Assembly (NCBI RefSeq): GCF_000520995.1
Contig: NZ_JACA01000007.1
Coordinates: 107,063 to 171,062 of the forward strand
Origin: Aquimarina macrocephali JAMB N27
GTDB taxonomy: Bacteria > Bacteroidota > Bacteroidia > Flavobacteriales > Flavobacteriaceae
Direction of reading: 5' to 3'
DNA length: 64,000 nt
Shown: positions 35,382 to 44,264 of the stretch, piece by piece
Numbering within the stretch: position 1 is the stretch's first letter
Layout of the letters: the number at the start of each line of letters is the position of its first letter
The notes under the pieces: generated by a model
Database searches by the model: none
The model's input: the letters and a program-made list of their open reading frames with translations, nothing else
What the model was told of the DNA's origin: nothing
Translations under genes and position numbers: made by a program

Positions 35382-36401
35382 CTATTTTATTATTAATTTT
35401 TTAAAGCCTTTAGTGATGTATGTTTTCGTTTCTCCCAAAGAGTCTGAATAAACCAAATAAGCATCTATTTTCTCTAATTCAGACAGCAACTTTTTTGATT
35501 TCTCAATTCCCATAGCCATAAATGCAGTTGCATAACCATCAGCTTTGGCACAAGTGTTTGCAATTACATACGAACTTAAAACATCACTTTGTTCTGCTTT
35601 TCCGTTTAGTGGATTTATTGTATGAACATATCTTTTCTTAGTGATAGAATCAATTCTATATTTTCTGAAATTTCCAGAACCAGCTATTGATTTGTTTATT
35701 AGTTTTAATCTAGCTCTGACTGTTCTATTATTAATTTTAGATTCAATACTTTCAATTCCAATTGTCCAATTATCATTATAATTTAAGTTTTTTCCAATTA
35801 CTCTAATTTCCCCACCAAGTTCTACTCTTAGATTCTCAATACCTTCATTTGCAATTGATTCAACAATTTTATCTATTGTATAGCCTTTTGCAATTGAATT
35901 AAAGTCAAGATAAATTTTAGGATTTTCTTTAACAATTTTACCATTGTCTAATAGCTTAACTTTATTGAAACCAACATAATTCATCATAGAATCTAATTTA
36001 TAATCAGTAATTAACTTAAGAGGTTAAGTATCTCCAAATCCATATGCATTTCTTAATGTTCCAACAGTTGGGTCAAAAAATCCTTTTGATTTTGTATATA
36101 AATCTTTTGAAAGTTTAAATACTTCTTGAAAAAGAATATCTGTATTGATATTTGAATTTCCTTCGTTGATTTAGGATATATCACTATTAGGTATATAAGT
36201 GCTCAAAGATTTATTCATTGAATAAATGACAGAGTCAATCCCTTTTTTGATTTTCGGATTATCATTACTACTATAATATTCTATTTTGTAAGAAGTTCCG
36301 ATGGCTAATCCTTGTAGGACAATTGATTTTTGCTTATTTGTTTCACATCCTAAAAGAATTGTAGTAAGTATAAAAAGTGAAAATAATTTTAAAATATTCA
36401 T
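35382..36401 (-). pseudogene. apbE: ApbE-type FAD:protein FMN transferase with two nonsense codons
   Basis: In one frame from ATG 36401 the chain reads a lipoprotein signal (LTTILLGC), GTSYKIEYYSS, PNSDIS-stop-INEG, FFDPTVGTLRNAYGFGDT-stop-PLKL, then FNSIAKGYTIDKI, LRVELGGEIRVIG, VHTINPLNGK and a C-terminal half. Only two TAA codons (36172-36170 and 36027-36025) break the frame, each where AAA (Lys) would fit. ApbE attaches FMN to Rnf/Nqr-type proteins. Probably inactive. The cassette ends pair 9 of 11, with two G-T wobbles. Confidence 0.82.
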
Positions 36402-36422
36402 TCTGTTTTAGGTTTTGTCAAA

Positions 36423-36487
36423 TGTGTGGTAACTAATGTATATGATGCACTCTTTCAAAATGGCATTAGATACTTGTTGGTAGTAAC
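36423..36487 (-). repeat. attC-like site 26 (short form, 65 bp)
   Basis: Left TGTGTGGTAACTAATGTATA, right GGCATTAGATACTTGTTGG. It is close in size to a classical attC. Confidence 0.75.
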
Positions 36488-36543
36488 TCATATTCTATAC
36501 TTCAAGTTTGTGTTAATTTATGAGACAAATAGCTTTTAGTGTG

Positions 36544-36957
36544 CTATGTATCTTTTACCGTGTTGTGTTTTCGTTTTTTGTCTTTACGTAGAATTATCCA
36601 AGTTAAAATTGAAAAAAATAACGTCAATAGAGCAAAAAATTTCTCAAAATAGGTTTTAGCAAAAATATTTCCGACAGTATTCAATACAAATAAGACAAAG
36701 AAAATCCATAAAGTAATATTCACAATTTTCATTGATATAAACTCTCTTAAATACTTTCCTTTGATCAAAAGGATCGAAAATAAAAACAGATTGATTATGA
36801 TTGAAATAGTTTCAAAAACATACATATCAGAATCATTTTTCAATCTTCCTCCCCAAGAAATTTCATAGGGAACTATTTTTATCATAATACATAAGTGAAA
36901 AAGTATTACCGCTACCAATAGATAGAGCATAATTTTAATTGCAGATTTTGGATTCAA
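36544..36957 (-). CDS. small membrane protein, unknown function
   Basis: 137 aa, four hydrophobic segments (IMLYLLVAVILFHLCIMI, IIINLFLFSILLI, LWIFFVLFVLNTVGNI, ALLTLFFSILTWIIL). No family recognised. First reading of a long multi-gene unit (36.48-39.46 kb). Confidence 0.65.
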   Translation of the reverse strand: MNPKSAIKIMLYLLVAVILFHLCIMIKIVPYEISWGGRLKNDSDMYVFETISIIINLFLFSILLIKGKYLREFISMKIVNITLWIFFVLFVLNTVGNIFAKTYFEKFFALLTLFFSILTWIILRKDKKRKHNTVKDT

Positions 36958-37013
36958 TTTTTGTGTTATTTAAAAATAAATTATACTCTGTCGTACATAA
37001 TATCCTGTCCGTA

Positions 37014-37745
37014 TTAACTAATTAACTCCATAATCATCTTTCGTCCCTGCATATCTACTTCTTGTCTAATTATTTGTCTATTATTAATATCAATATAAAA
37101 TGTCATAATGGCTTTATTGTCCGAAATGTCATCAGTCACTTTCACTATCCATACACCTCTATCTCCATTTCCAGGCAATTTACCTTTTTTAACATTTTTA
37201 ATAAAGGCTTTTATTACTCCTGTTTTAGCACTCGGGTTATAATCAAAAATTGAAATAGTTTTGTGGTATTCGTTATTTAAAGGCAGCCACCTAATCAATT
37301 GCGGATAGATATTGCTATCGAAATAACTACCAGATGTAGTTTCTGCTATTTCGCTTTTAGTATTTGTCTTTTTGTCAAAATAATAACCAGTTACTTTTTT
37401 ATCAAAATTAAGTACCATATCCCTTTGTTGATTATATGAAGAATGGTAAATAGGTTTAAGATTATTTATATGAGCAAGAGTTGTGTCAACCCATTTTGTT
37501 TGTGCTTGATTCATTTTAACAGAGGTTATTATTAAAACGTTATTTTTAATTCTTTTTATCTCTGTTTTAATTTTTCCTATTTCTATTTTTGAAGTGTCTA
37601 TTTCCATAAACCATGTCATTTCATAATTCTCATTTTTGATTAATTTTGAATCAAAAGAATTGTTTACTGGTGTGATCGTAGAATCTTGTGCAAATGAACT
37701 CAAAGAGATAAATACTAAAAGGACTACTAAAAGAATATTTTTCAT
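37014..37745 (-). CDS. exported DUF3108-like protein
   Basis: 243 aa with signal peptide ending SSFAQ. The mature part (NYEMTWFMEIDTSKIEIG, TLAHINNLKPIYHSSYN, RDMVLNFDKKVTGYYFDKKT) follows the DUF3108 pattern of outer-envelope lipid-binding-like barrels. Function unknown. Confidence 0.65.
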   Translation of the reverse strand: MKNILLVVLLVFISLSSFAQDSTITPVNNSFDSKLIKNENYEMTWFMEIDTSKIEIGKIKTEIKRIKNNVLIITSVKMNQAQTKWVDTTLAHINNLKPIYHSSYNQQRDMVLNFDKKVTGYYFDKKTNTKSEIAETTSGSYFDSNIYPQLIRWLPLNNEYHKTISIFDYNPSAKTGVIKAFIKNVKKGKLPGNGDRGVWIVKVTDDISDNKAIMTFYIDINNRQIIRQEVDMQGRKMIMELIS

Positions 37746-37846
37746 AAATTATTATTTTTTGTGTTAGATACGATTGGAATAAGAATAAAATTCATCTATA
37801 ATTTACATTGTTTGAACCTTTATATTTATCAATCTAAAAGGACTTA

Positions 37847-38283
37847 TTATTTAGATTTTGCATATTCTGGTAAAGGTCCCCAAGTCTTAATTCCTATTTT
37901 TTTTAAAGTATCTTCAGAATCCCAGTATTCATTATAACGAATAATCTTACCATCAGATAGACGTACTTTAAAAAAAGCAACGAATGGCCAATCTACAGTT
38001 ATATTGTTTTCTCGCCAAGTAAATTTTAAACGAGAATGTATAGCAAAACAATCTTCACCATGTAAATAAGGACCCTCAACATAGTTGCACCCCAAGCTGT
38101 GGTTTCAGATAATAAATGAACATAATAGGATTCAATCGTATTTTTACCTTTTAATAAAGGATATCGTGGATCATAGAAAGTGGCATCTTTAGAAAACAAG
38201 TTAGTAAGTTGTTCGACATCTTCTTTATGAAAGCCTGAAATCCAAGTTTCGATAACCTGTTTTGAAATTTTTTGTATCATCAT
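37847..38283 (-). pseudogene. SnoaL/NTF2-like protein, frameshifted
   Basis: From ATG 38283 the chain reads VIETWISGFHKEDVEQLTNL, FSKDATFYDPRYPLLKG, SYYVHLLSETTAWG. The frame then shifts by one at a G run near 38095 into GCNYVEGPYLHGEDCFAIHS, WPFVAFFKVRLSDGKIIRYN, EYWDSEDTL. Both halves together make a complete SnoaL-like domain. A sequencing error in the GGGG run is possible; otherwise the gene is newly broken. Confidence 0.75.
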
Positions 38284-38361
38284 ATTTTATTTTAATTGTT
38301 TAAAACGAAGCAAATGTTTGAATTTCACATTCTCGTATCATTGAAATTTTCTGCTTGTATT

Positions 38362-38410
38362 GCGTTTCAAACATTCCATTTGGGATGTCTTGATAGGTAA
38401 TTCACTCCAT
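38362..38410 (-). pseudogene. relic of an AhpD-like gene 5' end
   Basis: From ATG 38410 the minus strand reads ME-stop-ITYQDIPNGMFE, matching the first codons of the intact gene at 32484 (MERITYQDIPNGMFE) with Arg3 changed to TGA. Homology ends after ~15 codons. The mirror image of the Crp relic at 32537. Confidence 0.82.
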
Positions 38411-38428
38411 AATGTGTATTGTTAATGA

Positions 38429-38779
38429 TTATAATTCAATAAATTTTGGGTTTCTTAGATAGAAAACAAGCCAAACTAAAATTAGGACTATAGCAGGCAT
38501 ATATATTGGAATAGACCAAATCATATGCGTTACAATTGCACCACCCATATATGAACTTAGCAATAGAGTACCATATTTATTTGTTTTTGGAATTAAGAAA
38601 AGAAAAGCTATTACAATCTCGCCAATAGCAATTACAATTCTCCAATCGGCTAACTGCATTTGGTTCATCTGCTCGGGTTGAAATAACTTTGCTCCGGCAC
38701 TACCTAGGTATAGGATTAATAAGAGCCCAGCAAGTATCCAAGCAATAATTTTTTTCGTTTTTGAAATTTCGCTGCTCAT
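38429..38779 (-). CDS. DoxX-like membrane protein
   Basis: 116 aa, four transmembrane segments. GLLLILYLGSAGAKLFQPEQ, WRIVIAIGEIVIAFLFLIPKT and GTLLLSSYMGGAIVTHMIW match DoxX-like small integral membrane proteins. It lies between the Crp regulator and the ahpD relic, behind a Crp-type operator and -7 box. Confidence 0.82.
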   Translation of the reverse strand: MSSEISKTKKIIAWILAGLLLILYLGSAGAKLFQPEQMNQMQLADWRIVIAIGEIVIAFLFLIPKTNKYGTLLLSSYMGGAIVTHMIWSIPIYMPAIVLILVWLVFYLRNPKFIEL

Positions 38780-38808
38780 AACAATTGATGTTTAAAAGTT
38801 TATGACTA

Positions 38809-38853
38809 CAAAACTATATAACACAGCTTCTTTAAAAATTAAGGTATCTTAAG
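38809..38853 (-). promoter_or_regulatory. promoter of the DoxX-like gene with Crp-type operator
   Basis: Minus-strand -7 box TAGTTTTG (38816-38809), 22 bp downstream of the palindrome CTTAAGATACCTTAA (38853-38839). The same palindrome type and spacing precede the ahpD-like gene, so the Crp protein of this locus probably controls both. Confidence 0.65.
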
Positions 38854-38866
38854 AAATAGATAAAAC

Positions 38867-39433
38867 TTACTTTTTTCTTAATTCACTTAAGTATTCAGGT
38901 GTAATTTCTAGGTAAGATGCAATCATATACTGAGGAACTCTTTGAGAAAAACTTGGAAAGTGTCTAATTAAATGCGTGTATCTGTCCTTACTATTCATTT
39001 GTAAATAAATGTCACTTCTACGTTGAATAGCAATTAACATGTTTTCTGTAATCATTCTGAAAAATCTTTCAAGTTTTGGAATAGATTTAAATAGCCTTTC
39101 TAATTCTACTTTGTCAACTATTAGAACTGTAGTTTTTTCAATTGCTTGAATGGATAAGTAAGAAGGAATATTTTTTATATAGCTTTCCATATTAGTTACC
39201 CACCAATTTTCAAGAGCAAATTGAGTTATTTTTTCATTCCCTTTATCGTCGATATAAAAAGAGCGAACTAATCCATTTATTATGAAATAATTGCTTTTAC
39301 ATATTTGCCCTTCACAAAGAATGTAATCTTTCTTTTGAAATGTCTTTGGTATTAATTTAGAATAAATCTTATCTATTTCGGTGTCACTAAATTCAACATA
39401 TCGATTGAAATATGTTTTGATTTGTTCTTTCAT
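38867..39433 (-). CDS. Crp/Fnr-family transcriptional regulator
   Basis: 188 aa from ATG 39433 (MKEQIKTYFNRYVEF). A longer frame to 39493 would translate the attC-like site and is rejected. The N-terminal effector domain has FQKKDYILCEGQICKSNYFIINGL; the C-terminal helix-turn-helix has QYMIASYLEITPEYLSELRKK. It is upstream of the DoxX-like gene and is the intact version of the relic at 32537. Confidence 0.87.
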   Translation of the reverse strand: MKEQIKTYFNRYVEFSDTEIDKIYSKLIPKTFQKKDYILCEGQICKSNYFIINGLVRSFYIDDKGNEKITQFALENWWVTNMESYIKNIPSYLSIQAIEKTTVLIVDKVELERLFKSIPKLERFFRMITENMLIAIQRRSDIYLQMNSKDRYTHLIRHFPSFSQRVPQYMIASYLEITPEYLSELRKK

Positions 39434-39451
39434 TTTGAGTGATTTCCTATA

Positions 39452-39590
39452 TTGTTGCCAACGGTCTCGGCTATGATTTCGTTGTGGAATCATCCGCAGG
39501 ATTATTCCACCGAAATCCAGCCATTTGATTTATACTTTTACTTTGGTGTAGCACAAAACCACAATGAATTATAGCCATTGTTGTAGTGCG
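39452..39590 (-). repeat. attC-like site 27
   Basis: Left TTGTTGCCAACGGTCTCGGC, right AATTATAGCCATTGTTGTAG, with an inner hairpin GGAATCATCCGCAGGATTATTCC. The left box pairs with GTTGGTAGTAA at 36476 only if G-T wobbles are allowed. Confidence 0.85.
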
Positions 39591-39596
39591 TTTTTT

Positions 39597-40580
39597 TTAT
39601 TCATCAGGTAATAGGTCAGATGTAAATCCACTATTTTTTTCCCATTCCCTAACTCTTTTCATTTTCTTTTTTTCAATAAATTTTCCAGTCCAAGGGTCGA
39701 ATGAGTAAACATTATATTTATATACAATCCTTGAACGTCCTTTATCTTTAATGTCCTTTATTTCATTTGTAAATTCAGTTATATAATACTTAAACTGTCC
39801 GTTATAAAATTCAGCTTTTTTGAATTTTTCCCATTTTAAAAATTCCGATACTTTTTCTAAATTATTTACTAGTAAACCTTTTGTTTTTGCAATTTCAATC
39901 GCTTTGTTTTTATCAATTTGGAATGTTTTATTATTGGATTTCACGTTTTCAAATCCGTAATTATTCCAGAACCCTTCGTTAGGAATATATTCTCCTTTTT
40001 CGTCCAGTTCAATTCCAATCATTTCGTCATACCATTCTGAGGTATTTAATTTTACTTGGTATCTAAATAAAAATTTTGTTGGTTTTCTTTCAATGGGTTC
40101 AGTCCAACTTCCGACATATCCATCTGTGTCATATGCATAACAATTAAAATCAAAACGAACGTAATTTTCGAAAAACTCTTTACTATATGTATTTATTATT
40201 AGATTATCTGCTTTGGTTTTCATTTGTTCAAGAAGTTCGTGAAATGGAAATAAAGTTTTGTTTACTTCACAAACTGCATTATCGTAATCTCTTGTGAACA
40301 TTAATTGTCTGTTAAAATTGTATTCTTTCCAAATCCCAATTCTCTTTCCATCCTTTATCGACCAACCTTCAGTATTTAGTCGAGTAGTGTCTTTGATAAA
40401 ATGAACACTATACCACTCTAAATCCTTGAATTTATATGTTTCGGTATAGGTTTTATAAACGGAATTCTTAATGATTCTAATATGACTCGAATCAGTTTCT
40501 ATTTTCTTTTCATTGAACTGTCCAAAAACAGAAAATCCAGACAGGAATAAAAAAGTTAAAATTAGAAATTTCATTTTCAA
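39597..40580 (-). CDS. exported protein of unknown function
   Basis: 327 aa, signal peptide (LILTFLFLSGFSVFGQ). An MORN-like opening (WSIKDGKRIGIWKEYN) is followed by a domain with RFDFNCYAYDTDGYVGSWT and, near the end, YNVYSFDPWTGKFIEKKKMKR. No family recognised. Single-gene cassette with partly paired ends. Confidence 0.65.
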   Translation of the reverse strand: MKMKFLILTFLFLSGFSVFGQFNEKKIETDSSHIRIIKNSVYKTYTETYKFKDLEWYSVHFIKDTTRLNTEGWSIKDGKRIGIWKEYNFNRQLMFTRDYDNAVCEVNKTLFPFHELLEQMKTKADNLIINTYSKEFFENYVRFDFNCYAYDTDGYVGSWTEPIERKPTKFLFRYQVKLNTSEWYDEMIGIELDEKGEYIPNEGFWNNYGFENVKSNNKTFQIDKNKAIEIAKTKGLLVNNLEKVSEFLKWEKFKKAEFYNGQFKYYITEFTNEIKDIKDKGRSRIVYKYNVYSFDPWTGKFIEKKKMKRVREWEKNSGFTSDLLPDE

Positions 40581-40598
40581 TGAGTGTTTTTTTTAATG

Positions 40599-40798
40599 TT
40601 TGCCAACGTCTCGTATAAGAAACGTAGGGTAATTAATAAGCACTTTCGTTTCGGTTTATTACTTAGCTAAATATAAATATTTTGTTTTTATCTTTTTCTT
40701 CTATAAACGCCAAATTTATATTTGGTGACCTCGTAAAAACACACAAACCTTTAAGAAAACCCATATTAGCTATGTTTTATATACGGTATTACAGCCAG
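40599..40798 (-). repeat. attC-like site 28 (long)
   Basis: Left TTTGCCAACGTCTCGTATAA, right TTATATACGGTATTACAGCC. Interior of the GTAAGAAATGTAGGG / CCAAATTTATATTTGG subfamily (with 16196 and 18097). Confidence 0.88.
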
Positions 40799-40830
40799 TT
40801 TTTATTTTGAATCTTAGCTGTTACTTAATT

Positions 40831-42045
40831 CTAATTTAACTGTAAAGCAACATTCCATAAATCAAAATCACTACTGTAATATTGAAGTGAATTACCACAG
40901 TGAACAATTACAGTTTCTTTTTCGGGAATGATGTAGATGTTCTGTCCAAGATTACCATTTGCATAGAAATGATAAGTACCGTCTTTATTTACGTGACCCC
41001 ACCATTGATAATTGTAGTAAATTCTTTTGTCACTTCTTCCAAACCATTTTGGATAAATATCACGAGGAATGGATTTATTTTCTTGGGTAGACTTTAATAC
41101 CCAGTCCTTTGATACAATTTGATTGCCATTCCAATGGCCTTCATTGAGCATGAGCTGACCAAAACGAGCATAATCAATTGCTCTAGCAATCAAACGACTT
41201 GGCATATATTCAAAATTAGACTCTTCACTATCTATAGAAAAAAGCGCATCATACTCCATTATTTTTGACCATAATTTTTGTTCCAGATAATTGGAAGCAG
41301 TTAAACTGGTGGCTCTTTCAAGAATCAATCCTAAATAGCTTGTATTGTAATTAGAATATTGAAAATCTTTTCCTGGTTCGGATGAAATATCAACATTTTC
41401 AAGTAACAACTTCCGAATATTTGGGTGATAATAACCAACAGCTTCATCGTGCCAAGGTGAATGAATGCTAGTGAAGGGTATAAGACTTGTGTTGTACTCA
41501 AGCCCAGAACGCATTTCAAGTAAATGTTTGATGGTTATTTTTTTGAAGCTTGAATCTCGTTCTAAAAGTTCAGGAATATAATTTGTTATTGGGTCATTTA
41601 CACTTTTTATAAAGCCATCATCAATAGCAGTTCCAATTAAAAACGATATAAACGACTTTGCCATAGATTGAGAATGGAAATAAGAATCTCTACTAAAGCC
41701 ATTAAAATATTTCTCATAAATGATTGTATCTTTTTTTATAACAATAAGAGCGGTTGTTTGAGACTCGATTGCCCAATCTTTAAAGCTATTAAATCCAGTT
41801 TTAGTTACGAGTTCTTCAAATAATGACTCTATATACTTCTCTTTTGGTTTTGAAATAAATGTATTAGTATGCTCTGCTCCTTGAATCCTATGATTTTTAA
41901 AGTTTTTATAATCATAAACATCAGCCACATTCATTGTTATAAGCCTATAAACATAGGTAGGTGTATATTGAATAGAAAGAAGTATCAAAAGGAATAGAAC
42001 AAATGACAGTACTGTAAGAAATGTGATTTTTAGTTTTTTTCTCAT
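40831..42045 (-). CDS. serine hydrolase, class C beta-lactamase / NylB-like family
   Basis: 404 aa. An N-terminal membrane anchor is followed by a penicillin-binding fold with SMAKSF (SxxK), the YSN motif (FQYSNYNTSYLG) and a late HCG (VIVHCGNS) in the KTG position. This set matches 6-aminohexanoate-dimer hydrolase/esterase-type relatives more than true AmpC. Exported. Ends ATTACAGCCAG / TTGGCTGTAAC pair 9 of 11. Confidence 0.85.
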   Translation of the reverse strand: MRKKLKITFLTVLSFVLFLLILLSIQYTPTYVYRLITMNVADVYDYKNFKNHRIQGAEHTNTFISKPKEKYIESLFEELVTKTGFNSFKDWAIESQTTALIVIKKDTIIYEKYFNGFSRDSYFHSQSMAKSFISFLIGTAIDDGFIKSVNDPITNYIPELLERDSSFKKITIKHLLEMRSGLEYNTSLIPFTSIHSPWHDEAVGYYHPNIRKLLLENVDISSEPGKDFQYSNYNTSYLGLILERATSLTASNYLEQKLWSKIMEYDALFSIDSEESNFEYMPSRLIARAIDYARFGQLMLNEGHWNGNQIVSKDWVLKSTQENKSIPRDIYPKWFGRSDKRIYYNYQWWGHVNKDGTYHFYANGNLGQNIYIIPEKETVIVHCGNSLQYYSSDFDLWNVALQLN

Positions 42046-42082
42046 TTAATGTTTTTGATTATTTGTAGAATGTTTTGGATAA

Positions 42083-42290
42083 TTGGCTGTAACGGCTCAG
42101 TATATGAAAAGTAGCTCTGAAAATAAGCGATAACTTTTCGGATTAAACACAAGCCGAATTTTTAAATTTTACTATTTATCTTTTTACTTGGAAATCGTCA
42201 AATTTAAAAATTTGGCGACTTTCCAAAAATGCCTAAGCCTTTGTGTTAGCAATAACTTGCGCTATTTTTTATATACATTGTTACCCATAG
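42083..42290 (-). repeat. attC-like site 29 (208 bp, the longest)
   Basis: Left TTGGCTGTAACGGCTCAGTA, right TATATACATTGTTACCCATA. Interior GAAAATAAGCGATAACTTTT as in 23828, with the hairpin CAAATTTAAA-AATTTGGCG. Confidence 0.9.
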
Positions 42291-43088
42291 TTATTTTACC
42301 ACGAACTCTTTATTTATCGACTTTTCAAATAACTGTTCTATTTCTCTTTTAGTCAGCTTTTTCATAAATTCAACATCATCTTCGTCAATTCCGCTGTAAA
42401 ACATAACTCCAGTTCCTTGTACTTTAAAATCAAGAATACTATCAAGAGAAACTTTAGTTTTAGTACTGTCAATTTTTCTCAAAGATATTTTTGTCCATAT
42501 CTCAGCTTTTTTATTCTCCAAATTAATCATAAATGACCCAATTGGAACAATACTATCGTGATAAATCCTTAATTCCTTTTTTACAGTTTCTAAATCGTAA
42601 TTCAAGATTGTTTCAAAATCGGATTTTAAGTTCAGTTCTTCGATGTGAGAAGCTAAGGTTGTTGCGATAAAACTGAAACTACAAATAGTTATAATTATTG
42701 GCTTAAATATTCTCTTAGGTTCTTTTACACTTATCAAACTCGAATTCCAATAACGAAATGAAGCTAGCAAAATTGGCAAAGCAATTAAATCCCAATAATC
42801 TACCGTTCGGTCAATTCCGATTCCGTACGAGTGAGCAAAGTCAAACATTGGTTGCGAAAATTCAGATTTCCAAAACACAAATAAAATTCCACTTAATATA
42901 TAAATAGGCTTTATTTTTTTTGGAAAGAAACAACTAAAGAAATAAGGAAAAGCAAATAATCCAGCAAAGTCTGACAGTTTTCCAGTCAGATAATTATGGT
43001 ATTCAAATTTCAGATACAAATCATTAATCAACAATAGAAAAATTGAGACAAGAAATAAAATTCGGTAAAGGTGTTTTTCTTTAGTCAC
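42291..43088 (-). CDS. membrane protein of unknown function
   Basis: 265 aa with at least four hydrophobic segments in the first half (FLVSIFLLLINDLYLKFEY, LSDFAGLFAFPYFFSCFF, PIYILSGILFVFWK) and a soluble C-terminal half. The stop lies directly at the attC box. The segment SYGIGIDRTVDYWDLIALP is notable. No family recognised. Ends GTTACCCATAG / TTATGGGTAAC pair 10 of 11. Confidence 0.65.
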   Translation of the reverse strand: MTKEKHLYRILFLVSIFLLLINDLYLKFEYHNYLTGKLSDFAGLFAFPYFFSCFFPKKIKPIYILSGILFVFWKSEFSQPMFDFAHSYGIGIDRTVDYWDLIALPILLASFRYWNSSLISVKEPKRIFKPIIITICSFSFIATTLASHIEELNLKSDFETILNYDLETVKKELRIYHDSIVPIGSFMINLENKKAEIWTKISLRKIDSTKTKVSLDSILDFKVQGTGVMFYSGIDEDDVEFMKKLTKREIEQLFEKSINKEFVVK

Positions 43089-43103
43089 GATGCTTTTTCA
43101 TAA

Positions 43104-43245
43104 TTATGGGTAACGTGTTTGTGTATGGTTAGTGGCGTGTTTAAGTATCTAATTTAAAAAATATAAACTGAATAGAAAATCCGCGAGGATTTTCGTAAGT
43201 AAGCGATGATAGCCAGCCATTAATTTTACACGGTGTTCTACGCAG
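43104..43245 (-). repeat. attC-like site 30
   Basis: Left TTATGGGTAACGTGTTTGTG, right TTTTACACGGTGTTCTACGC. Interior ACTGAATAGAAAATCCGCGA subfamily with 24527 and 35232. The two boxes do not resemble each other. Confidence 0.9.
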
Positions 43246-43248
43246 TTT

Positions 43249-43833
43249 TTATTCAGATTTTAATTCCGTTTCTATTATTTCTTCGTCTATGATTTTTTCG
43301 ATTTCGACACCATAAATATTATCTATGTTTTCTGGATGTAAACCTTTCATAGTTTTAAAATAGTCAGCCATAAATCTATTTAAGTCAACTAAACCATTAG
43401 TAAAATAATGAACTTTAATTCCTTTGTGCGAAACCTGAAGAGTTCCATAATCTTTTTCTTCAGACTTTTGTCTCTCTACATTCCGTTTAAAGAATTCCTC
43501 AATTTTCCATATTGAATCGGTTTTTGGTATTTTATTTTCATAAACCAATTTCCATTCGGGATTTTCGTTAAAAGTTTCTTCGTTAAATTCAGTTCGTATT
43601 TTAATTGAATCAGATTTTTTTGTTATTTCAATGCGTTCAACTGCTTGATAGGTGCAAACAGAATGGTCAAACCAAATTTTGATTGTATCTAATTCAGTCA
43701 TTTTATTCTTAAAATCGGTTAATTCAGTTTTTATATTAAAATCAGATTTTGCAAATTCCGATTTCTGTTCAGTTTCATTTTTGCAAGAAACTAATATTAT
43801 AATCAGAAAGATGATAGTTATCTTACTTTTCAT
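43249..43833 (-). CDS. lipoprotein of unknown function
   Basis: 194 aa. Lipobox IILVSC. Mature protein with paired strands (IKIRTEFNEETF, DYGTLQVSHKGIKVHYF) and an acidic tail. It overlaps the start region of the membrane gene 43823-44062 by 11 bp, so the two are coupled in one cassette. Confidence 0.66.
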   Translation of the reverse strand: MKSKITIIFLIIILVSCKNETEQKSEFAKSDFNIKTELTDFKNKMTELDTIKIWFDHSVCTYQAVERIEITKKSDSIKIRTEFNEETFNENPEWKLVYENKIPKTDSIWKIEEFFKRNVERQKSEEKDYGTLQVSHKGIKVHYFTNGLVDLNRFMADYFKTMKGLHPENIDNIYGVEIEKIIDEEIIETELKSE

Positions 43834-44062
43834 TTAGTTTGGTTTTAAAAATTCCGAAAACCCATTTTAGATTTACAAAAATCAAAATCAGTAAAATTAT
43901 TCCGATAATTACAAATTCATTTGTCGGTAAGTTTTTAAAAGACGGACGTTGTATTTTCTCGATTAATGCAATTGAATATGCAAATATTAAAATACCTGTC
44001 AGAAGTACAAGAATTGATTTTCCTATAAACTTAATTGTATTCAAAATATGATGTTTATTCAT
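43823..44062 (-). CDS. small two-helix membrane protein
   Basis: 79 aa with two transmembrane segments (ILVLLTGILIFAYSIALI, EFVIIGIILLILIFVNL). Upstream partner of the lipoprotein at 43249. No family recognised. Ends GTTCTACGCAG / TTGCGAAGAAC pair 9 of 11. Confidence 0.6.
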   Translation of the reverse strand: MNKHHILNTIKFIGKSILVLLTGILIFAYSIALIEKIQRPSFKNLPTNEFVIIGIILLILIFVNLKWVFGIFKTKLNEK

Positions 44063-44082
44063 TCGTTTGTTGGTTGGTAAAA

Positions 44083-44259
44083 TTGCGAAGAACGTTATAA
44101 GTATGTGTAGTAGCAGAGCAAAATGTTACCTTGCCATCGACTTTTTCTGCGTTGATTTTATAATTTTCTCATCATAAAATCTTGGCGCCATAGCAAATAT
44201 AAAAGAATCTTTGGGTAATCACTTAACTGCTATGATCACATACTTGGTGTTGTGTACAG
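44083..44259 (-). repeat. attC-like site 31
   Basis: Left TTGCGAAGAACGTTATAAGT, right ACATACTTGGTGTTGTGTAC. Interior AGCAAAATGTTACCTTGC subfamily with 13012 and 30618. Confidence 0.88.
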
Positions 44260-44264
44260 TTCTT

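Noticed and set aside
39434..39493. Longer N-terminus of the Crp regulator
   Set aside because: The extra 20 codons translate an attC-like site; the ATG at 39433 gives the normal family start. The same reasoning rejects long starts at 22352, 23833, 44825 and 46196.
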